Source: Pyxidicoccus parkwaysis
GTDB lineage: Bacteria > Myxococcota > Myxococcia > Myxococcales > Myxococcaceae
Reading direction: 5' to 3'
DNA length: 64,000 nucleotides
Assembly (NCBI RefSeq): GCF_017301735.1
Contig: NZ_CP071090.1
Location: 124,001-188,000, forward strand
The notes under the pieces are model-generated. The model saw nothing but the letters and a program-made list of their open reading frames with translations. It ran no database searches and was not told where the DNA came from. Shown here one piece after another: positions 1 through 8,018 of this stretch (position 1 is the first letter of the stretch; each line of letters starts with the position of its first letter). The translations under genes were made by a program, and so were the position numbers.

Positions 1-1
1 T

Positions 2-424
2 GGCTGCCCCGCTCCGGAGGAGAAGCCCGCCGAGCAGACGCCTCCGCAGGAGGAGGCGCCGAACGGCCCGCCGATGGACCACCACGTCCTCTTCCCGACG
101 GGGGAGTTCGCCCTCCAGGAGGAGGAGAAGCAGCAGCTGGATGGCATTGCGAAGTACCTGAAGGCCCACCCGCGGCTCTCGGTCAGCATCGAGGGCCACA
201 CGGACAACACCGGTCCGGAGGAGCTCAACCGCAGGCTGAGCCAGCAGCGCGCGGACATGGTGCGCAGGTACCTCATCCAGCACGGCGTCGCGGGCTCGCG
301 CCTCGTCGCGAAGGGCTACGGCCCGAGCCGCCCGTTGAATGGGAACGGCACGCCCGAGGAGCAGCGTCTGAACCGCCGCGTGGAGTTCATCACGAAGCCG
401 ACCGGCAAGGCTCCGAAGCGCTGA
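2..424 (+). CDS. OmpA-family lipoprotein, C-terminal part (5' truncated by window)
   Basis: The reading frame is open from the window edge and its first codons read Gly-Cys-Pro, as at the cleavage site of a lipoprotein signal peptide, so the start probably lies just upstream. A Pro/Glu-rich linker of about 20 residues leads into an OmpA-like peptidoglycan-binding domain. That domain shows the FPTGEFAL strand, the SIEGHTDNTG loop, LSQQRADMVRRYL, RLVAKGYG and the closing NRRVEF. In this family an Asp and an Arg of the domain bind meso-diaminopimelate, so the protein likely tethers the outer membrane to the cell wall. The ATG at 74 is internal and would discard the lipobox. The lipoprotein reading is inference from a single Gly-Cys at the edge. 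Confidence 0.85.
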   Translation, partial: GCPAPEEKPAEQTPPQEEAPNGPPMDHHVLFPTGEFALQEEEKQQLDGIAKYLKAHPRLSVSIEGHTDNTGPEELNRRLSQQRADMVRRYLIQHGVAGSRLVAKGYGPSRPLNGNGTPEEQRLNRRVEFITKPTGKAPKR

Positions 425-433
425 GCCTCGCGA

Positions 434-466
434 GCGACGCGCGCCGCTGTACGGGGCGCGCGTCGC
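434..466 (+). terminator. Strong GC hairpin after the OmpA gene
   Basis: Ten bases after the stop codon there is a perfect 12-bp stem (434-445 pairing with 455-466) with a 9-nt loop. No U-tract follows. It is a probable intrinsic-type or RNA-stabilising 3' end. Confidence 0.5.
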
Positions 467-598
467 GGTGACTGGAGTGCGTGGGGCGGGGCCCCGGACG
501 CGTTGAAGACAGGGGAACGGTCTGCCCCCCGATTCACTGGCGCCCGTCGAGGGATGTCGCTACGACGGGCGCCCGCTCCCATTCCTGGAGACGCACGC

Positions 599-1090
599 AT
601 GGCCAACATCACCTTGAAGGGCAATCCCATCCACACCGCGGGCAACCTGCCCGCCGTGGGCAGCTCCGCTCCGGACGCCACGCTCACGGGCGTGGACCTC
701 GCGGACAAGAAGCTCTCGTCCATCCCGGGCAAGCGCGTGCTCAACATCTTCCCCAGCGTTGACACCAGTGTGTGCGCGACGTCGGTGCGCACGTTCAACA
801 AGCGGGCGACGGAGAAGCCCGGCGTCACTGTCATCAACGTCTCGATGGACCTGCCCTTCGCCCTCAAGCGCTTCTGCGGCGCCGAGGGCATCGACCGGGC
901 GCTGACCTTCTCGGGCTTCCGTGGCGACTTCGGCAAGCAGTTCGGGGTGACCATCCAGGACGGAGGCATGGCCGGGCTCTACTCGCGCGCCGTCGTGGTG
1001 CTCGACGAGAACGGCAAGGTGCTCCACGCCGAGCAGGTGCCCGAGATTGCCCAGGAGCCCAACTACGAGGCGGCCCTCGCGAAGCTCTGA
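599..1090 (+). CDS. tpx: Thiol peroxidase Tpx (atypical 2-Cys peroxiredoxin)
   Basis: This 163-residue protein reduces hydrogen and alkyl hydroperoxides with thioredoxin as electron donor. The peroxidatic cysteine is C59 in SVDTSVCATS and the resolving cysteine is C93 in KRFCGAEGI, matching the C61/C95 pair of E. coli Tpx. The characteristic N-terminus (KGNPIHTAG) and full family length are present. The ATG at 599 is chosen because GGAG lies at 587-590; the frame is open further upstream, but the protein homology starts here. The gene stands alone, followed by a repeat array and a convergent oxidase gene. Family assignment is secure and the native substrate is unknown. Confidence 0.95.
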   Translation: MANITLKGNPIHTAGNLPAVGSSAPDATLTGVDLADKKLSSIPGKRVLNIFPSVDTSVCATSVRTFNKRATEKPGVTVINVSMDLPFALKRFCGAEGIDRALTFSGFRGDFGKQFGVTIQDGGMAGLYSRAVVVLDENGKVLHAEQVPEIAQEPNYEAALAKL

Positions 1091-1106
1091 GGGCCGCCAT
1101 GCGCGC

Positions 1107-1213
1107 GGTGCTTCGGTGAGACAGCCCCGCGTCCGCGGCGCGTCGGTGGGACAGCGCCGCGTCCGCGGTGCACCGGTGAGACAAGCACCGCGTCCGCGGT
1201 GCTTCAGTGAGGC
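1107..1213. repeat. 30-bp tandem repeat, about 3.5 copies, with hairpins
   Basis: Units start at 1107, 1137, 1167 (31 bp) and 1198 (partial), with the shared core CCGCGTCCGC. The last unit contains the stop codon of the minus-strand FAD oxidase. Read on the minus strand, the first hairpin after that stop is perfect, with stem AGCACCGC and loop GGAC, and degenerate versions recur in the other units. The array fills the space between tpx and the convergent oxidase, so it may act as an amplified terminator. Confidence 0.8.
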
Positions 1214-2658
1214 CGCGCTGCCGCGCCCTTGGCCGCGGGGCGGATGTTCTGGTTGATGCGGAAGAGGTTCTCCGGGTCGTACTGGCTCTTCACCTCGGCC
1301 AGCCGGGCGTAGTTGTCCCGGTACGTCGCCTGCACGCGCTCCTGGCCCTCGTCCATCATGAAGTTCACGTAGGCGCCGCCCGCGGAGTAGGGGTGCAGCG
1401 CCTCCCAGTAGTCCTTCGTCCAGGTGGTGATGGCCTGGGCATTGGCCGGTGACGGGTCCACGCCGACGATGACCTCGGCCCACTTCACGTCGCGGAAGCT
1501 GAAGGCCGTGTCATGGGGCCCCACGCGGTGCACCGCCCCGTCGATGGGGTACATGTGCATGGACGACTGCATCGTCGGCATCCGCTCGGCGAACTCCGCA
1601 TGCTTGGCGATGGCCGCGTCGCTCAGCTCATTCACGAAGTCCGCGCGCCAGTACCACTGGTGGCCCGGCGGGTAGAGCGCGTCGAAGGCGGTCTGCAGCA
1701 TGGGGAAGGGCATGGGCTGCACGCCATGCACCAGCGGGTTGAGCGCTCGCACCGGGGCGAACACCTCATCCGCCCGCGCGGGGTCTCCGCTGTAGCACCA
1801 TACCACCGCGCACATCTTCTTGAGGTGCAGCGCCTCCGGGAAGGGCGGCGCGGGCGGGACGGTCATGAAGGCGAAGAAGCCGCCGAGCTCCTCTGGCGCG
1901 GCGAGGATGAACTCGCGGTACCACTGCATCACCTCCGTCGCGCGCTCCACGGGCCACAGCGTGGGGCCGCCGATGACGGTGTCCACCGGGTGGGCGCGGA
2001 AGAGGAACGAGGTGACGACGCCGAAGTTGCCGCCGCCGCCGCGCACGGCCCAGAACAGGTCCGGGTACTCCTGCTCGCTCGCGGTGACGAAGCGCCCGTC
2101 GGCGAGCACCATGTCCACGGCGAGCAGGCTGTCGATGGTGAGGCCGAAGCGCCGCGAGAGGTGGCCGATTCCGCCGCCCAGCGTGAGCCCGGCCACGCCC
2201 GTGGTGGAGATGATGCCCGAGGGCACGGCCATCCCGAAGGCATGCGTGGCATGGTCCACGTCTCCCCAGACGCTGCCGCCCGCGACGCGCACGGTGCGCG
2301 CGACCGGGTCCACCCGGACGCCGCGCATGCGCGACAAGTCTATGGCCACGCCCCCATCACAGAGGCCGAGCCCACCGCCGTTATGTCCGCCACCGCGGAT
2401 GGACAGGGCGGTCTTCTGCTCGCGAGCGAAGGCGACCGCGGCGATGACGTCCGCCACGTCGGTGCACCGGGCGATGAGCGCCGGGCGCTTGCGAATCATG
2501 GCGTTGTAGAGACGGCAGCTCTCCTCGTAGTCGGCGTCCTCGGGACGGACGAGCCCGCCACGCAGGAGGGCCTTCAGTTGCTCGACTCGGTCGGGCGCCA
2601 GGTTGGGCGGAAGCCCTCCGCCGCCTTTGGTGCGCCCACGCGGGGTGTCCAGACTCAT
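1204..2658 (-). CDS. FAD-linked oxidoreductase, berberine-bridge-enzyme-like
   Basis: This 484-residue protein has an N-terminal FAD-binding (PCMH, FAD_binding_4) domain at roughly 60-200 and a C-terminal BBE motif (YDPENLFRINQNI) near the end. H92 in RGGGHNGGG is the expected site for covalent 8-alpha FAD attachment. The cysteine used by bicovalent relatives is missing from the GIISTTGVAG segment, so single covalent attachment is expected. Such enzymes oxidise sugars, alcohols or secondary metabolites using oxygen. There is no signal peptide, so it is cytoplasmic. It starts at ATG 2658 and runs convergent to tpx. The substrate cannot be deduced from the sequence. Confidence 0.9.
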   Translation of the reverse strand: MSLDTPRGRTKGGGGLPPNLAPDRVEQLKALLRGGLVRPEDADYEESCRLYNAMIRKRPALIARCTDVADVIAAVAFAREQKTALSIRGGGHNGGGLGLCDGGVAIDLSRMRGVRVDPVARTVRVAGGSVWGDVDHATHAFGMAVPSGIISTTGVAGLTLGGGIGHLSRRFGLTIDSLLAVDMVLADGRFVTASEQEYPDLFWAVRGGGGNFGVVTSFLFRAHPVDTVIGGPTLWPVERATEVMQWYREFILAAPEELGGFFAFMTVPPAPPFPEALHLKKMCAVVWCYSGDPARADEVFAPVRALNPLVHGVQPMPFPMLQTAFDALYPPGHQWYWRADFVNELSDAAIAKHAEFAERMPTMQSSMHMYPIDGAVHRVGPHDTAFSFRDVKWAEVIVGVDPSPANAQAITTWTKDYWEALHPYSAGGAYVNFMMDEGQERVQATYRDNYARLAEVKSQYDPENLFRINQNIRPAAKGAAARPH

Positions 2659-3061
2659 GGTGCTCTCCTCCCCAGGAGGCGCGGCAGGCGCGCTCCGCGA
2701 TTCAAGCTAGGGATGGCCGTCGCTGAATGGGCAGGCACGCGAGACAGGGCGCCCAGGCACGCTTCAGCGGCGGGCCAGACGCCATGGCGCACGCGACGCC
2801 GCGCTCCGTCCGGCCGCTCCGTGTGCATGGCCGCTCCCAGGTGGAGGCGGGCGGCCTTCCCGGCGGCCCGTTGCTCGTGTTCGCAGTGAGCCCCTCCGGA
2901 GAGGACCGAGCGCGGAACCACGCTTCGCGCTCATGCGATTACAGCGTCGATGGCAACTGCACCGTGGTGTCGGAAAGAGTCACGTGGTGAGCACACAATA
3001 AGACGCGCGAGTCGTGTCGACGCGGCGGAGGCTCCGAGTCGCGGTGCTATCTTGCGCGCCC
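2659..3061. other. 403-bp intergenic region, divergent, no gene seen
   Basis: This lies between the divergent FAD oxidase and the TPR protein. It holds only short overlapping open frames on both strands without family features or convincing ribosome sites. Promoters for both flanking genes are expected here, but I could not identify -35/-10 or sigma-54 elements with confidence. Confidence 0.5.
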
Positions 3062-3835
3062 ATGGACCTGCGAATCGTGCTCGGCCTCGTGCTGATGCTG
3101 GTGTCGCCGGCGTGGAGTCAGCCCTCGGCTTCCACCGGCCCTTCCTTCCAGGACCGCATGGCAGCCGCGGCCCGCGCGTATGACGAGCTCGACTTCGAGC
3201 ACGCTCTCGAGGAGCTCGACGCGGCGAAGCTCGCCGCGCGCGACGATGAAGAGCGGGCGCGGGCGGTCATCTACCAGGGGTTCGTGCTCGCGGACCTGGG
3301 GCGGCGGGAGGATGCGCTCATGGCCTTCCGCGCCGGGCTCTCGCTGCGTCCCGACGCGAGCCTCCCGGTGAAGGTGTCGCCCAAGGTGACGCGGGACTTC
3401 GAGGACATGCGCAAGAGCGTGCAGCGCGAGCAGGCACGCAAGCCCCGCCCACCGGCGGACGCGCCGCGCGCGGTGCAGGACGTGCAGCTCGCGCGGACTC
3501 CGCCGTCCGCCGTGCTCGTTCCTTCCGCTCCGGTGGCGGAAGCGGAGGTGCGCTCCTCGCGCTCCACGCCCGTGCTTCCCATTGCACTGCTGGGCGCGAG
3601 CGCGGTGCTCGGCGGCGCGGGTGGCTACTTCGGCCTGAAGTCCCGGAGCAATGTGAATGCCGCTCGCGAGAATGACTTCCATGACGACCGGGTCGCGTAC
3701 CTGGACAGTGCGCGGGGGCAGGCGCTCGCGGCCAACGTGCTGCTGGGCGCGGCCGTCACCGCCGCCGCCGGAGCGGCCGTCACCTGGTTCCTCACGCGCG
3801 ACGCGCCGTCCTCGCTCGCGGAGGTCTCGCCATGA
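3062..3835 (+). CDS. Exported TPR-like protein with two C-terminal membrane segments
   Basis: Translation from the ATG at 3062 gives 257 residues beginning with a signal peptide (about 1-19, ending PAWSQ). An in-frame ATG at 3014 would put a polar stretch before it. Residues 30-105 are TPR-like helices (AYDELDFEHALEELDAAKL, then a QGFVLADLGRREDALMAFRAGL helix pair). A Pro/Ala-rich linker follows, then two hydrophobic segments at about 170-191 and 221-244. The domain layout is common among myxobacterial envelope proteins of unknown function. Its stop overlaps the start of the next gene in ATGA, so the two are translationally coupled and probably work together. Confidence 0.75.
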   Translation: MDLRIVLGLVLMLVSPAWSQPSASTGPSFQDRMAAAARAYDELDFEHALEELDAAKLAARDDEERARAVIYQGFVLADLGRREDALMAFRAGLSLRPDASLPVKVSPKVTRDFEDMRKSVQREQARKPRPPADAPRAVQDVQLARTPPSAVLVPSAPVAEAEVRSSRSTPVLPIALLGASAVLGGAGGYFGLKSRSNVNAARENDFHDDRVAYLDSARGQALAANVLLGAAVTAAAGAAVTWFLTRDAPSSLAEVSP

Positions 3836-5334
3836 AGCGCGTCGGAGTCCTTGGGCTCGGGTTGGGGCTCGGGCTGGCGTTCATCACCTGCACGGTGCCG
3901 GACATCGAGGAGCTCGAGGAGGAGAGCCCCAGCGGATGCAACGCGGACCACCCCTGCGACGTCCGCGTGCTGCTGACGTACGACGGCTTCCGTCCGGGCT
4001 GCGTCACGTTGCGGCTGGTGGACGTGGAGGACCCGTCGAGGACGCTGGAGTTGCCGGTGGACCCTCCGGCGGCGGAGGCGAGCGGCAGGCGTGAGACGGG
4101 CTTCGTCCGCCGGTCCGGGTGGAGCAGCACCGTGAAGGTGACGGCCTCCGCCCGCGAGCAGTCGTGCACCGGGCAGGTGGTGGCCAGCGCCACGGCCGAC
4201 AAGGTGCTCATCCCGGACGAGGGGACGGCCGACGTCGCGCTGACGCTGAGCGCGACGGACGAGGACGGCGATGGGTACGTGAGCGAGGACTCCGGAGGCT
4301 CGGACTGTGATGACCACGTGGCCTCCATCTCGAAGGGCATGGCGGAGCGCTGCGACTTCCTGGACAACGACTGCGACCACACCGTGGACCCGGCGCCCGT
4401 CTGCAATGGCGTCGAGTGGAGGACGGCGCTCTTCCTCGAGGCTTCGAGCTTTCGGGACGTGGCTCCGCACGCGCGCGGCCGGGCGTGGTTCGTGAGCGAG
4501 AACGACAACGTGGTCGCCTACGTGCACCGGGAGGCGGACGGCGGTGTGCAGGTGCAGCGATTCACGGACTGCCTCGGCGGGTGGTCCACTGCCTGGGCAC
4601 GGCCGAGCGACGGGCGCGTCTTCATGGGCTCCTGGGAGGGCCGGCTCGCCACGCGGACGACAGTGGCTTCGGAGCCGTGCTCGCGCGCCGCCTTCGACGG
4701 AGGCAGCGCGGCCATCCAGGACATCGTGGGCTTCGAGCAGGACGGCGGCACGACGCTCTACGCGGTGAACGAGGCGGGTGACGTCGTCCGCTGGGACTAC
4801 CCGGCGCCCCCGGTGCGCGTGGCACATGTGGACGCGGACCTCCGCTCCATTCATGGCACCGAGCCGAAGACGCTCCTCACCGTGGGCTACGCCGTGAATG
4901 GTGATGTCTCGACGGCATACCCGGTCGCCTATCGCCCCAATCCGGACGGAGGCGCCTGGCTGCAGGAGTCGCTGCCACCGCCCTCCGCCGGGCAGCACGC
5001 CCTCCACTCCGTGCACGTGGTGAGCCCGGCCCTGGCCTATGCCGCGGGAGACCAGGGGCTGCTCCTGGAGCGGGAGGGGGGCGTGTGGCGCGCGAAGCCC
5101 TCGTATCCCATCTACGTGGATGGCGGCGTCTCGCCCGACATCTTCGACGTGGTGGCCTTCGGCAGGACGGCCGTCTTCGCGCGCCTGAGCTCGGACGACC
5201 TCGTGCGCTTCGACGGAGAGCAATGGCGCGACTTCCTCTTCGGCACCCAGGGCTTCACGACGCTGGAGGGGCTGACGTCGGACGAGCTCTGGAGCGCGAC
5301 CCAGGACGGCACCGGGTTCCACTGGGGGCCGTAG
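3832..5334 (+). CDS. Secreted or lipid-anchored protein with MopE-type metal-binding motif
   Basis: The 500-residue product starts with a hydrophobic export signal ending near AFITC. The lipobox is weak because Thr precedes Cys, so lipidation is uncertain. Residues about 143-185 carry the motif DEDGDGYVSED…SDCDD…ERCDFLDNDCD, which matches the putative metal-binding MopE-type motif found in many myxobacterial surface proteins. The remaining ~300 residues look beta-rich, with repeated hydrophobic strands (for example DIVGFEQDGGTTLYAVNEAGDVVRWD) suggestive of a propeller. The start codon overlaps the stop of the TPR gene. A Ca2+ or Cu+ binding surface role is inference from the motif. Confidence 0.75.
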   Translation: MKRVGVLGLGLGLGLAFITCTVPDIEELEEESPSGCNADHPCDVRVLLTYDGFRPGCVTLRLVDVEDPSRTLELPVDPPAAEASGRRETGFVRRSGWSSTVKVTASAREQSCTGQVVASATADKVLIPDEGTADVALTLSATDEDGDGYVSEDSGGSDCDDHVASISKGMAERCDFLDNDCDHTVDPAPVCNGVEWRTALFLEASSFRDVAPHARGRAWFVSENDNVVAYVHREADGGVQVQRFTDCLGGWSTAWARPSDGRVFMGSWEGRLATRTTVASEPCSRAAFDGGSAAIQDIVGFEQDGGTTLYAVNEAGDVVRWDYPAPPVRVAHVDADLRSIHGTEPKTLLTVGYAVNGDVSTAYPVAYRPNPDGGAWLQESLPPPSAGQHALHSVHVVSPALAYAAGDQGLLLEREGGVWRAKPSYPIYVDGGVSPDIFDVVAFGRTAVFARLSSDDLVRFDGEQWRDFLFGTQGFTTLEGLTSDELWSATQDGTGFHWGP

Positions 5335-5358
5335 GCCCCGGTGGGGTGGGGCCTACGG
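5329..5358. terminator. Bidirectional hairpin containing a stop codon
   Basis: There is a perfect 11-bp stem, CCGTAGGCCCC (5329-5339) pairing with GGGGCCTACGG (5348-5358), with an 8-nt loop. The TAG stop of the upstream gene (5332-5334) lies inside the stem. It sits between two convergent genes and can serve both transcripts. Confidence 0.6.
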
Positions 5359-5376
5359 CGGGGGACGGCGCAGGGC

Positions 5377-6318
5377 TCAGCTCTTGCCGGGGCCCTTGCC
5401 ACCGTCGTGGAGGTTCAGCATCGCGACGGCGACGTCGAGCCTCGGGTCCTTGAGGTGCTCCGCCTCGGCCTGGAGCTGCTTGTACTGGCTGGTGGTGACG
5501 CGGGGCAGGTCGCCGTCGATGCGCTTCTCGTAGATGGGCTGCCCGGGCCGGTCCTTGTGGACGAACCGCTGGTCCACGGACTCCGCGCGGTGGGTGCCGG
5601 GGCGGACGTTGAAGCTCGTGTCCACGCGGATGTCGGGGTTGCCGTTGACGGCCTTGTCAGCGGGAATCATCGCCGTGTTGGCGCCATGGGAGGCGGAGGC
5701 CAGGTTCTGGCGTGACTGCGTCTTGCTGCCACCTTCGCCATGGCCCATGCCGTGGAGGATTTCGTAGTCCTTCCCCTTGTCGGCGGTGCCGAGGCCCTGC
5801 TGGTACTTCGTCGAGCTGGGCTCACCGCCCGTCATCTCCTTGAAGACCTTGGTGTGCTCGCTCTTGTCGCGGTCCGGCACCGAGGTGAGGACCGGCTGCG
5901 GCCCGAGTCCCCGCTTCTCCGTGGGGCCCTCGTAGAAGAGGCCCTTCTTGTCCTTGGCCTGGCTGGCGACGTGGGCCAGCATGTTGAGGTTGTCCTCGGG
6001 GCCGTCCTTCACGGTGCGCAGGGAGGACATGTCGCCCGCGCGCGCGGAGTGGACGTCCTGCAGGCCCACCTCCTTCTGCTGCTTGTACAGCTCCGCCGCC
6101 GAGGGAGGCTGGCCGCCCGTTGCCGCGGCGCGCTTGGGCCGCTTCGAGCTGCTCGGCTCGAACTCGTCCGGCGCGGCGCGCTTCTTCGAGGTGGAGGAAG
6201 AAGCGGTGGATTGGGTGGGCGGCGGGGGCGACGGGCTGCGGGAGCTCGTGGGGCTCGAGAGGCTCGGAGACCGTGACAGGCTGGGGGTGGAGGGAGGCGC
6301 GACTCGGAACTTGGGCAT
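5377..6318 (-). CDS. Unknown protein, disordered Ser/Pro N-terminus; candidate nuclease-type C-terminus
   Basis: The start at 6318 has GGAG about 9 nt upstream, giving 313 residues. Residues about 5-60 are a Ser/Pro-rich disordered segment followed by a basic bipartite cluster (KKRAAPDEF then KRPKR). The C-terminal half contains HGMGHGEGG, then SRQNLASASHGANTAMIP and a conserved-looking VRPGTHRAE segment. The His-rich turn followed by Asn is reminiscent of beta-beta-alpha-metal endonuclease or toxin domains, but I do not recognise a named family. There is no signal peptide. It may be a secreted effector or toxin lacking an obvious partner, or an unrelated lineage-specific protein. The hypothesis is weak; the gene itself looks real from codon usage and ribosome site. 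Confidence 0.65.
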   Translation of the reverse strand: MPKFRVAPPSTPSLSRSPSLSSPTSSRSPSPPPPTQSTASSSTSKKRAAPDEFEPSSSKRPKRAAATGGQPPSAAELYKQQKEVGLQDVHSARAGDMSSLRTVKDGPEDNLNMLAHVASQAKDKKGLFYEGPTEKRGLGPQPVLTSVPDRDKSEHTKVFKEMTGGEPSSTKYQQGLGTADKGKDYEILHGMGHGEGGSKTQSRQNLASASHGANTAMIPADKAVNGNPDIRVDTSFNVRPGTHRAESVDQRFVHKDRPGQPIYEKRIDGDLPRVTTSQYKQLQAEAEHLKDPRLDVAVAMLNLHDGGKGPGKS

Positions 6319-6353
6319 GGGGCACTCCAGCGTGAGGAGATGCGGCCTTGTAG

Positions 6354-6397
6354 AGCGGTGAGTTGCACCTGTAATCACCCGAAAGGGTGAGACCGCT
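6354..6397 (-). promoter_or_regulatory. Structured 5' leader of the 5377-6318 gene
   Basis: Upstream of the start there is a perfect inner stem TCACCC/GGGTGA (6375-6390), enclosed by an outer stem AGCGGT/ACCGCT (6354-6359 with 6392-6397). On the minus strand an alternative hairpin, GGTG/CACC, would compete with the outer stem. The region is less GC-rich than its surroundings. It does not match a riboswitch I know. Confidence 0.3.
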
Positions 6398-6605
6398 TCC
6401 TCGAGGCATGGATTTGTCAGTACTGGAAGGTACCCCTGCCGCCGTTTGTGAAGGTGTTGTCTATGGGAAATCCCCAGGGTGGGGCGCTCTGGTTGCGCTG
6501 AGTCTGTATTCGTCTGCACATCCGTGCCGATGCGCTCTGGAATTGAATTCCTGATGCTGATGCAACTCAGCACGGATGGAGTACATAGCCACACCGCCCG
6601 CATCT

Positions 6606-8018
6606 TCAATGCGGCGAAGCCACTGCCGGCGCGTGGCCCGGTGCCCGACGTGAGATGCCCAGCGCGGTGATGGCGGCGACCAGCGCCACGAGCGCGGCGA
6701 ACCACCAGCCGCGGAGGAACGTCCCTCCCTGTCCCGATGCATCCGTGCCGCCGAGGATGACCACGAGGATGCTCGTGCCGAGGACCATGCCCACCTGCCG
6801 GCTCATGTTCACCACGGCGCTGCCGGTGGAGCTCTGGTGCGCCGGCAGCTCCACGGTGGCCGAGGCGATGGCCGTGGGGAACGCCAGTCCGTTGCCCGCG
6901 CCCACCAGCAGCCAGCCGGGAAGGACGGTGGTGACGTAGTCCGCTCCCGCACCGACGCTCAGGAGGAGCACGGCCGCTCCCAGGCCCATGAGCAGCGCGC
7001 CCACGCCGGTGATGACGCCCACCGGGAACCTCCTGCTCGCGCGCTGACCGATGACGGCGAAGAGCGGAACCATGCAGGGACCGGGCGCCACCGCGAGGCC
7101 CGTCTGGAGCGCGGACCAGTGCCAGCGCTGCTCCATGAAGAGGATGACGGACAGCAGCTCGGCGGCGAACGTCACCGATAGCAGCAGCACGGTGAGGTTG
7201 GACCAGGCGAACGTCCGGTGCCTGAGCAGCGAAAGCTCGATGACCGGGCTCGGGTGCCGTGCCGAGCTGAGGATGAAGGCCAGCAGCGCGGCCGCCGAGA
7301 CGCCCCAGCAGAGCATGGCCGCCGTGGAGCCCCATCCCCACCCCGGCGCCTCGATGAGCCCCAGCGCGAGCGCGGCGATGGAGACGATGAGCAGCACGCT
7401 GCCCAGGAAGTCCGGCAGGTGCGCCGCACGCTCCTGCTTGACGGAGGGAACGAAGCGCGCGGCCGCGAGGAACGTCGCGATGCCGATGGGCAGGTTGAGC
7501 AGGAAGATGCCCCGCCACGAGGACGCCACCAGCAGCCCGCCGACCACGGGCCCGGCGGCTCCCGCCAGCGCGCCGCTGGACGCCCAGATGCGGATGGAGC
7601 GCGGGCGCGTCTCCTCGGGAAGCGCGGTGAGGACGAGGCCGAGGCTCGCGGGCGTGAGCACCGCCGCCCCCACCGCCTGGAGGCAGCGGAACGCCACCAG
7701 CACCCACAGGGTGCCGCTCAGCGCGCAGCCGAGGCTGGCCACCGTGAAGAGGACGAGCCCGAGCTGGAAGCCGGCCTTGCGCCCGAGGGTGTCCGTCAGG
7801 CGCCCGGCCGGGACGAGCAGGGCGCCGTAGAAGATGGTGTACCCGTTGAGCACCCAGCTCAGGTGGGACAGCGACGTCACCGAGAAGTCGGTGCCGATGG
7901 CGCCCAGGGCCACGTTCACGATGAACATGTCCAGGGCGGCCATGAACACCGCCGAGCAGAGAATCACGAGGACGACGGCCGGATGGGCGGCCGCCGCGAG
8001 GGGCCGGGCGGTCACCAC
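6606..8018 (-). CDS. MFS drug exporter, DHA2 (14-TM, EmrB/QacA) type
   Basis: About 470 residues with a series of hydrophobic helices typical of the 14-TM DHA2 family. Visible motifs are DMFIVNVALGAI in TM1, the motif-A loop GRLTDTLGRKAGF, and motif C in TM5 (SSGALAGAAGPVVGG). It likely expels a toxic small molecule by proton antiport. Two adjacent GTG codons (8018 and 8015) can start it. The second forms a GTGA overlap with the stop of the upstream SDR gene, so the two are translationally coupled. Control by the divergent-operator MarR system just upstream is inferred. Confidence 0.9.
   Translation of the reverse strand: MVTARPLAAAAHPAVVLVILCSAVFMAALDMFIVNVALGAIGTDFSVTSLSHLSWVLNGYTIFYGALLVPAGRLTDTLGRKAGFQLGLVLFTVASLGCALSGTLWVLVAFRCLQAVGAAVLTPASLGLVLTALPEETRPRSIRIWASSGALAGAAGPVVGGLLVASSWRGIFLLNLPIGIATFLAAARFVPSVKQERAAHLPDFLGSVLLIVSIAALALGLIEAPGWGWGSTAAMLCWGVSAAALLAFILSSARHPSPVIELSLLRHRTFAWSNLTVLLLSVTFAAELLSVILFMEQRWHWSALQTGLAVAPGPCMVPLFAVIGQRASRRFPVGVITGVGALLMGLGAAVLLLSVGAGADYVTTVLPGWLLVGAGNGLAFPTAIASATVELPAHQSSTGSAVVNMSRQVGMVLGTSILVVILGGTDASGQGGTFLRGWWFAALVALVAAITALGISRRAPGHAPAVASPH

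Noticed and set aside
2655..2990. Short overlapping frames in the 2659-3061 gap
   Set aside because: No motif, weak starts and opposite strands overlapping; treated as promoter DNA.
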